From: Synechococcus sp. M44_DOE_062
GTDB lineage: Bacteria > Cyanobacteriota > Cyanobacteriia > Thermostichales > Thermostichaceae
Length of the DNA: 56,218 bases
Direction: 5' to 3'
Assembly: GCA_015295985.1 (NCBI GenBank)
Contig: DVDX01000061.1
Coordinates: 1 to 56,218 of the forward strand
The number at the start of each line of letters is the position of its first letter. The stretch's first letter is position 1. A program made the translations under genes and the position numbers. This document shows, piece after piece, positions 17,332-24,518 of the stretch. The notes beneath the pieces were generated by a model. The model was not told the DNA's origin. It was given only the letters and a program-made list of their open reading frames with translations, and made no database searches.

Positions 17332-18698
17332 GGCCGTTGCTCCGCTCTTTTGATCAAGGTCTCTAGGCTCGCTCCCGGGGGCAGAGCAGTGAAGACCCGA
17401 TCCCCTGCCTGCAGACCGGAGAGGATCTGGGTCACTCCACCCTGGGTGATGCCCGTTTCCACGCGGCGATAGACAGGTCGCCGGGTTTGGGGATCCAGCA
17501 GAATCACGCCTTCTTGGCTCTCCTCCCGCAGGATAGCCACCGAGGGCACCGTCAAGGCTTGGGGCTGGGGATCCCCGATGAAATCCACCGAAACATTCAT
17601 GCCGGTGCGCAAAAAGTCAGCTCCGGGTTCCGGCTCAACGAAGACGCGGAAGACGGTTACCTCCCGCACTACCACAGTAGCAGGCGCAATCCGCTTCACC
17701 CGCCCCTGCACTACGCGGTCGGGGTAGGCCAGGGAGCGGATCTCCACCGGCTGGCCCACCCGCACCTGAGCAATCTGGGCTTCTGGCACCTCTGCCCGCA
17801 CCTCAATTCCCTGGGCCAGCGCCAAAATGGAGCTGGAAGAAGCTGCGGTGGCATCGGAAGCTGCTGTTGTGGGAGCTACAAAGGATCCCACCTCAGCAAA
17901 GCGCTGCACCACCACACCGGAAAAAGGGGCGCGGACTTCGGTGTCGGCCAGCCGAGCTTGCCGTTGGGCCAGCTCGGCTTGCGCTTGGGCAATTTGGGCT
18001 TGAATTTGCTGTAGGGTTTCCGGGCGGCTCCCCAGTTGCAATCGCTCCAGCTCCTGTTGGGCAGCTCGTAAATCCGCTTGTGCCTGTTCCAGGCGGGCTG
18101 AGCGTTGATCCAACTCGCTGCGGGCTACCACCCCCGCCTGCACCAGGGCCTGAATGCGCTCCAACTCCCTCTGGGCCAAGTCCACCTGCGACCGGGCAGC
18201 ATCTACCCTGGCCTGGGCCGCCCTGATCACCTGGGGGCGTTCTCCGGCCTGTTGCTCCGCCAGACGGGCTTGCAGCTCTTGAATGCGGGCCTGGGCTTGC
18301 CGAATGCCGCTGGCAAGATCGCCGTAGTCCATCCGGGCCAACAACTGCCCTGCCACCACTTCATCCCCCTGATCCACCAACAGTTCCGCCAAGCGACCCG
18401 ACTCACGGGGGCTAACATTCACCTGGCGGATGGGCTGCACCTGGCCGCTCACTCGCAGGCGTTGGGTGAGATCCACCACCTGAACCGGTACCGTCAACCT
18501 TTCCAGCCGTTCTGCCCTCTGCTGCTGAAGCTGACGCTGGATCAGGAGACCGCTGCCCCCTAGGCCAGTCAACAGCAAGCCTAAGAGCATCCAGCCAAAG
18601 GGAAACTTGCGGCGGGGTTTGCTCTGCGGCAGAGGCTGTTCTGCAGTCTTGGGAGCAGACAGGGATCCCGTCTTGGGCTCATCGGTGTGCAGGATCAC
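17328..18698 (-). CDS. Membrane-fusion (HlyD/MacA-type) periplasmic adaptor
   Basis: 456 residues. A cytoplasmic N-terminal stretch (about 30) and one membrane anchor (FGWMLLGLLLTGLGGSGLLI) lead to a lipoyl half-motif, a long alpha-helical hairpin rich in Gln/Ala/Arg (about 130-250), then the second lipoyl half (VRAPFSGVVVQRFAEVGSFV), a beta-barrel and a membrane-proximal domain. Adaptors of this type link an ABC permease to an outer-membrane channel. It is the upstream gene of the pair with the FtsX-type permease, resembling the DevB-DevC arrangement of cyanobacteria. Confidence 0.92.
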   Translation of the reverse strand: MILHTDEPKTGSLSAPKTAEQPLPQSKPRRKFPFGWMLLGLLLTGLGGSGLLIQRQLQQQRAERLERLTVPVQVVDLTQRLRVSGQVQPIRQVNVSPRESGRLAELLVDQGDEVVAGQLLARMDYGDLASGIRQAQARIQELQARLAEQQAGERPQVIRAAQARVDAARSQVDLAQRELERIQALVQAGVVARSELDQRSARLEQAQADLRAAQQELERLQLGSRPETLQQIQAQIAQAQAELAQRQARLADTEVRAPFSGVVVQRFAEVGSFVAPTTAASDATAASSSSILALAQGIEVRAEVPEAQIAQVRVGQPVEIRSLAYPDRVVQGRVKRIAPATVVVREVTVFRVFVEPEPGADFLRTGMNVSVDFIGDPQPQALTVPSVAILREESQEGVILLDPQTRRPVYRRVETGITQGGVTQILSGLQAGDRVFTALPPGASLETLIKRAEQRP

Positions 18699-18803
18699 AG
18701 AAGATCTCCCGTGTGTAACAAAAGCTTTATCTTTGTCCAGCCTATTGGAAAAGCGGGAGAAGCGTAAACACAGTTTCCTGCCTCTTGAGGTCTATTCGGC
18801 CAG

Positions 18804-18822
18804 CTCTGTACAAAAAACAGAG
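18804..18822 (+). promoter_or_regulatory. Small hairpin in the rplS leader
   Basis: CTCTGT (18804-18809) pairs with ACAGAG (18817-18822) around a seven-base A-rich loop, 42 bp before the rplS ATG. It could help autoregulation, as r-protein leaders often do; not proven. Confidence 0.3.
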
Positions 18823-18864
18823 ACGATTGCTACCATGGTTGACTGCCGGTAGCGCGGGAAGGCC

Positions 18865-19242
18865 ATGAACGTTCGCATCAATGCTGAGGAGATCATCCGC
18901 TCCATTGAAGCTGCCCAGATGAAGTCGGATTTGCCGGAGATTCGGGTGGGCGATCAGGTACGAGTGGGAGTTCGCATCCAAGAGGGGGGCAAGGAGCGGG
19001 TACAGGCCTTCGAGGGCACGGTCATTGCCATGCGCCACTCCGGCATCAACCGCACCATCACGGTGCGCAAGGTTTTTCAAGGGATCGGTGTGGAGCGGGT
19101 TTTCCTCATTCACTCCCCGCGCATCGAGTCGATCCAGGTGCTGCGGCGGGGTAAAGTGCGCCGGGCCAAGCTGTTCTACTTGCGGGATCAGGTGGGCAAA
19201 GCTACTCGCATCAAGGCCAAGGCGGAGAGCCCGGATAGTTGA
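18865..19242 (+). CDS. rplS: 50S ribosomal protein L19
   Basis: A 125-residue ribosomal protein at the 30S-50S interface. Core features are present: [26 protein letters not shown] split across residues 30-55, then [23 protein letters not shown] and [15 protein letters not shown] 18865, preceded by GGAAGG. tRNA-Trp follows 67 bp later. In several other cyanobacteria secE-nusG comes next; here a TPR-protein gene does. Confidence 0.97.
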   Translation: MNVRINAEEIIRSIEAAQMKSDLPEIRVGDQVRVGVRIQEGGKERVQAFEGTVIAMRHSGINRTITVRKVFQGIGVERVFLIHSPRIESIQVLRRGKVRRAKLFYLRDQVGKATRIKAKAESPDS

Positions 19243-19309
19243 GAAACAGCTCCTCTGAAGGGTGGGTGTACCTGCTACACTGGGTAAGCGGGTGCAACCT
19301 TTGGCCAAT

Positions 19310-19382
19310 GCGTCCTTAGTTCAGTTGGTAGAACGTCGGTCTCCAAAACCGGATGTCGGGGGTTCGAGTCCTCCAGGGCGCG
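19310..19382 (+). tRNA. trnW: tRNA-Trp (anticodon CCA)
   Basis: A complete 73-nt cloverleaf: acceptor GCGTCCT/AGGGCGC with discriminator G, D-arm GTTC...GAAC, anticodon arm TCGGT-CTCCAAA-ACCGG with CCA at its centre, and T-arm GGGGG-TTCGAGT-CCTCC. The 3' CCA is not encoded, as is common in cyanobacteria, which fits the need for the CCA/A-adding enzyme at 8175. It lies 67 bp after rplS on the same strand. Confidence 0.97.
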
Positions 19383-19451
19383 CTAACCGTCAAACCCTCT
19401 GTGGGGGCGGCTTGAGGCGGGGTACCCCGTCTAAGGTGGTTTTTTGCAGCT

Positions 19452-20276
19452 ATGAAGTCCGTCAGTGTGTCCAAGGTCCTCCTTGCTCTGTTGCTGGGGC
19501 TACTGCTTTGGCTGGGGATCCCTGTCTGGCCTGGATCGGGGGTGGTGGCAGCGGCGGCGAGCAACAGGGTAGATCGCGAGATCGATCGACTGTTTGAGGA
19601 AGCCTTTGCGGCTACTCAGAGGGGAGATTTTGCCCAGGCGGAAGCCCTGTGGACTCAACTGTTGCAGATCCAGCCGGACAACCCGGCCCTGTGGAGCAAC
19701 CGGGGCAACGCCCGTGCCAGCTTGCACCAACTGCAGGCAGCTCTGGAGGATTACGCTGAGGCCATTCGTTTGGCTCCTGCGGCGCCGGATCCCTATCTCA
19801 ATCGAGGGGCTGCTTTGGAGGGGCTGGGGCGATGGCAGGAAGCAATTGCCGATTATGAGCGGGTGTTGCAGTTGGATCCCAACGACGCGGCGGCCTACAA
19901 CAACCGCGGCAATGCGGAAGCGGCTCTGGGAAACTGGCAACAAGCCTTAGCCGACTACCGCCGCGCCACAGAACTGGCTCCCGACTATGCCTTCGCTCAG
20001 GCCAACTATGCTCTGAGCCTCTACCAGGTGGGTGAAACGGAAGCTGCCCTGCACTTGATGCGGGCTTTGGTGCGCAAGTACCCGAAGTTTCCAGACATGC
20101 GAGCTGCTCTCAGTGCCATTCTTTGGGTGCAGGGTCGTCAGGGAGAGGCCGAAAGTCACTGGGTGGCTGTGCAAGGGCTGGATCCCCGCTACGCCGACCT
20201 GGAATGGGTGAAAACTGTCCGCCGTTGGCCACCGGCGATGGTGGCGGCTCTAGAGCGTTTTCTTTCTCTCAAGTAG
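19452..20276 (+). CDS. Exported or lumenal TPR-repeat protein
   Basis: 274 residues. The N-terminus is a signal peptide (MKSVSVSKVLLALLLGLLLW..., cut likely after VVAAAA near residue 37). At least four tetratricopeptide repeats follow between about residues 45 and 190, each showing the A/L-x-x-x-G-x-x-x-x-A and N-R-G-x-A patterns (LWSNRGNARASL, PYLNRGAALEGLGRWQEAI, AYNNRGNAEAALGNWQQAL). TPRs bind other proteins. In cyanobacteria, exported TPR proteins of this kind often act in photosystem assembly, but the partner here is unknown. ATG 19452, 69 bp after tRNA-Trp. Confidence 0.85.
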   Translation: MKSVSVSKVLLALLLGLLLWLGIPVWPGSGVVAAAASNRVDREIDRLFEEAFAATQRGDFAQAEALWTQLLQIQPDNPALWSNRGNARASLHQLQAALEDYAEAIRLAPAAPDPYLNRGAALEGLGRWQEAIADYERVLQLDPNDAAAYNNRGNAEAALGNWQQALADYRRATELAPDYAFAQANYALSLYQVGETEAALHLMRALVRKYPKFPDMRAALSAILWVQGRQGEAESHWVAVQGLDPRYADLEWVKTVRRWPPAMVAALERFLSLK

Positions 20277-20592
20277 TGCGGATCGGGAGCGGGTAGGAGA
20301 TACCCTTAGCCTTGGGTCTGCGCATTGGCGAAACGGTTGCTAGGGATCCCCGCAGCTAGAGTCTCAGGTTACATCCTGTTTGGGGGGATGGAGATTGCTA
20401 GATTGGGATCAAGCCGAGGGAGGATTCCGGCAGCAAGCTGAACTCAGAGCCCAGAGAGCGCAAAGGGATCCCAGAGGCTTTCGGTAGACTGTGAAAAAAC
20501 TGTGTAAAGGATTGCTTCCTTTGACACCTTTTTTTGCCTTCTTTTTTGTCTGTTTCAGTCCTATCGCGGCGCGTGGTATCAACGTGAGTGCA
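20277..20592. other. 316-bp intergenic region
   Basis: No gene recognised. TTGACA occurs at 20521-20526, followed by a pyrimidine-rich tract, and may serve the downstream exported-protein gene, although I see no good -10. An in-frame GTG at 20491 could extend that gene leftwards. Confidence 0.35.
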
Positions 20593-21102
20593 ATGGCTTT
20601 TCTCTCTCGCTCTTCTTCCTTCCTCCCTGATGGGAGAAGGGGGCTGCGAAGTCACTGGAGCTGGGCAGGGCTGTTGCTCATGGTTCTGCAACTTGGGCAA
20701 CCCGCCGTGGCGCAGACGGAAACCCGAGTTTGGAGCGGAACTGGCCAAATTTTGAGTGGTCAGGGGCAGGGGGCGACGGTGCAATTGATCTTGGAAACGG
20801 GTGGCGGGCGTATCTGGAGCCAATCGGGGCCGGCTTTGGACGCCCCGTTTTCCGGCGGCCATATTTCGGTAACCAGCGGCGATGGCACCTGGCAAATTCA
20901 ATCGCAGGGGGATCAGTTGTTGGTTACCTTTTACCGCGGCGAGCAGATCATCCGCTGGCAACTGCGGCCCATGGGCGAGATCCCCAGCTCTTCTCCTCCT
21001 GCGCCACCCAGCTCCCTGAGCAGTGACCCCGCTCAGCCCGTAGCGCTGCCCGTCCAAGAGCTGGTGATCCCAATGCTGAAGAATTTGCCTGGCAATCCCT
21101 GA
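20593..21102 (+). CDS. Exported protein of unknown function
   Basis: About 169 residues from ATG 20593. A hydrophobic signal segment (WAGLLLMVLQLG) ends at PAVAQ, a good leader-peptidase site. The mature part is rich in Gly, Gln, Thr and Ser (VWSGTGQILSGQGQGATVQL, then GGHISVTSGDGTWQIQSQGD) and suggests a small beta-sandwich, ending in a Pro/Ser-rich linker and a short hydrophobic tail. GTG 20491 would add 34 residues with a second hydrophobic stretch, so the start is uncertain. Family not recognised. Convergent with pgl. Confidence 0.55.
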   Translation: MAFLSRSSSFLPDGRRGLRSHWSWAGLLLMVLQLGQPAVAQTETRVWSGTGQILSGQGQGATVQLILETGGGRIWSQSGPALDAPFSGGHISVTSGDGTWQIQSQGDQLLVTFYRGEQIIRWQLRPMGEIPSSSPPAPPSSLSSDPAQPVALPVQELVIPMLKNLPGNP

Positions 21103-21146
21103 GGGATCCCTGCCCCGCCAGTTCTCGACCCATAGATGGATGGAAC

Positions 21147-21869
21147 TTACAAAGCACAGGGCAGGGGCAGATGAGCTGCTGCCGCCGCATCCAGCAACCA
21201 CAGCAGCCGTCCTCTTGGGTTTACGCGCTGGCAGGGTAGGTGGGCCTCGGTGGTCAGTGCCTCTTTCACGATGGGGGCTTTGTTTGCTCCGGTTACCAGG
21301 AACACCACCTGAGCTGCCTGATTGAGGACGGGATAGGTCAAGGTTAGACGCGGCTCCTGCCCTTTTTGCCCCACCGTCACCCAGCGGTGCTGCACCTGCA
21401 GAGCGGCAGTGTCGGGAAATAGAGAAGCTGTATGGCCGTCTTCCCCTACCCCCAGCCATACCAGGTCGAGAGAAGGGCACTCTGCGCCGAAAATCTGCCG
21501 TAGGGTTGCCTCGTATTCGGCAGCATCGCGAAGGGGATCCCCCGCATGGGTAGGCATAGGGAAAACTTGAGCTGCCGGGATCCCAATCTGCTCCAGCAGG
21601 GCTTCTCGCACCATACGGTAGTTGCTCTCAGGGTGATCCGGGGGAACATAGCGCTCGTCTCCCCAGAACAGCCAGGTTTGTTGCCAAGGGATCCCTGGGG
21701 TTTGGGCCAGGGCAGCATACAGCTTCTTGGGGGTGCTCCCCCCCGCCAAGGCCACCGTAAAGCGTCCCCGCTCGCGAATGGCAGCGGCTGACCGACCTTG
21801 CCAAATCTCGATGGCCCGTTGGATCAGGACGGATCCCTCCGGAAAGATCTCCAACTGGAATCCCTGCAT
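21147..21869 (-). CDS. pgl: 6-phosphogluconolactonase
   Basis: Hydrolyses 6-phosphogluconolactone in the oxidative pentose phosphate pathway, the main route of night-time sugar oxidation in cyanobacteria. The 240-residue DevB-type protein shows FTVALAGGSTPKKLYAALA near residue 38, WLFWGDERYVPPDHPESNYR near 66, VFPMPTHAG, and LVWLGVGEDGHTASLFP near 135. ATG 21869. It lies downstream of prk on the same strand, 126 bp away; the gap holds three direct repeats. Co-location of a Calvin-cycle and a pentose-phosphate gene is notable because the two pathways run at opposite times of day. Confidence 0.95.
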   Translation of the reverse strand: MQGFQLEIFPEGSVLIQRAIEIWQGRSAAAIRERGRFTVALAGGSTPKKLYAALAQTPGIPWQQTWLFWGDERYVPPDHPESNYRMVREALLEQIGIPAAQVFPMPTHAGDPLRDAAEYEATLRQIFGAECPSLDLVWLGVGEDGHTASLFPDTAALQVQHRWVTVGQKGQEPRLTLTYPVLNQAAQVVFLVTGANKAPIVKEALTTEAHLPCQRVNPRGRLLWLLDAAAAAHLPLPCAL

Positions 21870-21944
21870 ATGCCAAAACCCTGTTGCCGACCTCTACCGG
21901 GTCAGCCAACTTATGCCAACACTTTAGCGGCAAAAGGGATCTTC

Positions 21945-21981
21945 TTTAAGTGCTCATTTAAGTGCTCAGGTTAAGTGCTCA
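21945..21981. repeat. Three direct repeats of TTAAGTGCTCA
   Basis: TTTAAGTGCTCA occurs at 21945-21956 and 21957-21968, and TTAAGTGCTCA at 21971-21981, between prk and pgl. It may be simple slippage or a protein-binding array. Confidence 0.8.
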
Positions 21982-21995
21982 AGCGGGGCAAATCC

Positions 21996-23003
21996 TCAGG
22001 AAGCCACTGCTAGCTCTTTGGCTTCTGCCCGAATTTGCTCGTAAAGGGCACGCAGCTTCAGGCCCACGATGACCTGGATCAGGCCAGAGCCATTGCGGGA
22101 TCCCGGATATTCTGGGTGCTTGCGCAACAGTTCCGTCAGCTCGCCATAGTAGCGGGTGGACAGGTTACTTAGGTGGTTCTCGATGTAGATGACCTCTTCC
22201 AGCTTGTCGAAGGTGCCGTCGATCTCCAAAATCGAGACCGGGTGATCGAAGTAGGTGGAAGGGCCGTAGTGAAGACGGATCCCCGGATAGGAACAGGTCA
22301 GCTTTTTGCCGCAGGGAATCCAATCGATGGTGGAGCCTTCGTCAAAGAGATAAACATGGTCGAAATATTTCACCCCTTCTCGCTGGATGAGCCGCACCCG
22401 CAATACCTTGTGCTCTGGATCCAGCTCTGGCAGCAACTGGGTGGGCAAAACCTCGATGACGGCATCGGCATACTGCTTCTGCACATCGACATAGGCTTCA
22501 AAGTCCGGGCGGCGAGCCTCGATTGAGCGCAACACATCTTCGTAGGTGTGGCCCCGCTCGGCCATGTCCCGCTTCACCTTCCAAGCAATCTTGATCTCCG
22601 GCGCCAGATCCAAGTACACCTTAAAGTCCAGCAGCTCGCGCACCCGCTCGTCATACATGGGGTGCAGCCCTTCCAGGACGATGATGCGGTTGGGCTCCAC
22701 CAGCTCGGGCGGGTCAATCATCCCCGTCTCGTGGTTGTAGATGGGCTTCATCACGCTTTGGCCGTTCTTGAGCGCCTTGGCCTGCTCGTACATTAGGTCG
22801 AAGTTGTTGGCGCGGGGATCCAGCGCCGTGATGCCCTTCTCTTTGCGCTGGTAGCGATCCAAGGAGTGATAGTCGTCCAGACAGATGGTGGTAATCAGAT
22901 CCCGGCCAAACAGATCCCCCAGCCGGCGTAAAAAGGTGGACTTGCCACAGCCAGAATCTCCGGCGACACCAATCATCACAACACGATCAGGACTGCTTGC
23001 CAT
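21996..23003 (-). CDS. prk: Phosphoribulokinase
   Basis: Makes ribulose-1,5-bisphosphate from ribulose-5-phosphate and ATP in the Calvin cycle. About 335 residues from ATG 23003. This start places the P-loop GDSGCGKSTF at 16-25 and cysteines at 19 and 41 (TTICLDDYH), the redox pair that thioredoxin controls. A second Cys pair occurs in CGKKLTC near residue 225. PRK also binds CP12-GAPDH in the dark, which these cysteines support. An upstream in-frame start would add 20 unlikely residues. Transcribed divergently from petH across a 346-bp region. Confidence 0.97.
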   Translation of the reverse strand: MASSPDRVVMIGVAGDSGCGKSTFLRRLGDLFGRDLITTICLDDYHSLDRYQRKEKGITALDPRANNFDLMYEQAKALKNGQSVMKPIYNHETGMIDPPELVEPNRIIVLEGLHPMYDERVRELLDFKVYLDLAPEIKIAWKVKRDMAERGHTYEDVLRSIEARRPDFEAYVDVQKQYADAVIEVLPTQLLPELDPEHKVLRVRLIQREGVKYFDHVYLFDEGSTIDWIPCGKKLTCSYPGIRLHYGPSTYFDHPVSILEIDGTFDKLEEVIYIENHLSNLSTRYYGELTELLRKHPEYPGSRNGSGLIQVIVGLKLRALYEQIRAEAKELAVAS

Positions 23004-23349
23004 GGGAACTCCTTGGGGACGGGCAGGGCAAAACTGAGAAAAAGGCTCTAATAAAGTTACCAACTGTTACGGCCTTGCATGATACCACAATGAAGCCGTT
23101 ACCTCACAACCCACTTGTGGGCCAGAGAGGTGGGCACCCTAAGCAACAATTTAACAAAAAATGCATATTCTTGGCCGATGGGCTTGGCTGAGACCCCTTT
23201 TCCGGGGTTGCCGCTCTCAGGATCGGCATAGAGGTCTGGCGAAGGTCGTCTGCTGTTCTTCTGGCAAGTTCCGTTTGGGCAGCCGGGCTGCTATGGTGTT
23301 TGCTATCTGTAAACTCATTTCCTCCTAGAGCCAGGAGCAGATCACAGTT
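23004..23349. promoter_or_regulatory. Divergent prk-petH regulatory region
   Basis: 346 bp between two photosynthetic carbon/redox genes. For prk (minus strand) an extended -10, TGGTATCAT, covers 23079-23087 on the + strand. Three GTTAC words start at 23056, 23066 and 23098 (spacings 10 and 32) around it. On the petH side, CTGAGACCCC (23188-23197) can pair with GGGG (23204-23207) and TCTCAG (23215-23220) with a 7-base bulge, giving a leader stem-loop about 130 bp before the petH ATG. Roles are inferred. Confidence 0.4.
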
Positions 23350-24240
23350 ATGGTTGCCAGCGCAGAAAAGCGAGAGGTTGTCGTCAATCTGTACCGTCCC
23401 AACGCGCCCTTGATCGGCCAATGCGTGGAGACCTACTCCATTGTCGGCGAAGGGGCACCCGGACTGACCAAGCATATTGTGCTCAGCTTGCCGGATCCCA
23501 ACTATCGCTACCTAGAGGGGCAAAGCGTTGGCATCATCCCTCCTGGCGAAGATGCTAAGGGCAAACCCCATAAGCCCCGCCTCTATTCGATTGCTTCCAC
23601 CCGCTTTGGCGATGATGGGGAGGGGCGCACTGTCTCTTTGAGTGTGAAGCGGGCCGAATATGTCGATAAAGAGACAGGCCAGCCGGGGGTGGGGGTCTGC
23701 TCCGGCTTCCTCACCGATTTGAAAGCGGGCGACGAGGTGATGATCACGGGGCCATCGGGGAAAACCTTCCTACTGCCCGAAGATGAGAATGCCAACCTAA
23801 TCTTGATCGCCACTGGCACCGGCATTGCTCCTTTCCGCGCCTTCATCAAGCACCTGTTTGAAGAGGATCCCAACTATCAGGGCAAGATCTGGCTGTTCTT
23901 CGGGGTGCCCACCACCTCCACTTTGCTCTACCACGGGGATCTGGAGGCCTGGAAAGCCCAATACGGGGATCGCTTCCGCGTCGATTACGCCATCAGCCGC
24001 GAGCAACAAACCCCCGATGGCAAGAAAATGTACGTGCAAAACCGCATGGCCGAATACGGTGCCGAGCTGTGGGACATGCTCCAGAAGCCCAACACCTACA
24101 CCTACATCTGCGGCCTCAAGGGGATGGAGGACGGGATCAACAACGTCATGGGGCCTTTGGCCGAACAAGCCGGTCAGGATTGGAGCAAGTTCCAGAAGGA
24201 GCTGAAGAAAGCCGACAGGTGGCACGAAGAAACCTACTGA
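23350..24240 (+). CDS. petH: Ferredoxin-NADP(+) reductase, short form
   Basis: Passes electrons from ferredoxin to NADP at the thylakoid. The 296-residue protein contains the FAD domain (RLYSIAST near residue 80; GVCSGFLTDLKAGDEVMITGP near 118) and the NADP domain (ATGTGIAPFRAF near 155; YICGLKGMEDGI near 257), ending with the conserved ETY. Most phycobilisome-bearing cyanobacteria have a roughly 400-residue form whose N-terminal CpcD-like domain docks to the antenna rods. Here only about 17 residues precede the FAD domain, and the upstream DNA shows no such domain in any frame. ATG 23350. Confidence 0.96.
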   Translation: MVASAEKREVVVNLYRPNAPLIGQCVETYSIVGEGAPGLTKHIVLSLPDPNYRYLEGQSVGIIPPGEDAKGKPHKPRLYSIASTRFGDDGEGRTVSLSVKRAEYVDKETGQPGVGVCSGFLTDLKAGDEVMITGPSGKTFLLPEDENANLILIATGTGIAPFRAFIKHLFEEDPNYQGKIWLFFGVPTTSTLLYHGDLEAWKAQYGDRFRVDYAISREQQTPDGKKMYVQNRMAEYGAELWDMLQKPNTYTYICGLKGMEDGINNVMGPLAEQAGQDWSKFQKELKKADRWHEETY

Positions 24241-24518
24241 TCCCTGCTTATCGGTTTGTTAGGGCCAAAGGGATCCTGTTCCTTGCCTGGGTATCGCCAT
24301 CTGTACCGTGGGAGCTACGGGCAATCCGTTTGTAGCCCAGGCTGGACAGCTAGGGGACAAGAATGTGGTGAAGGAGATCCTTTCCCCAAGTGCTCCGCGG
24401 AACCGGTAGCCGGAACCTTGCCTGAGAGCTGTGCTCCGCCGGCGCGATTGGCGTGGGGAGTGTGTCAAAATGCTTCTATCTCCCAACGTAAGCGCTTTTT
24501 TTCCAGGAGCATCGAACC

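Noticed and set aside
20398-21480. Long minus-strand frame of 360 codons over the exported-protein and pgl region
   Set aside because: It is antisense to pgl and the + strand exported gene, is rich in Arg/Pro/Gly as expected of a GC-rich shadow frame, and matches no family.
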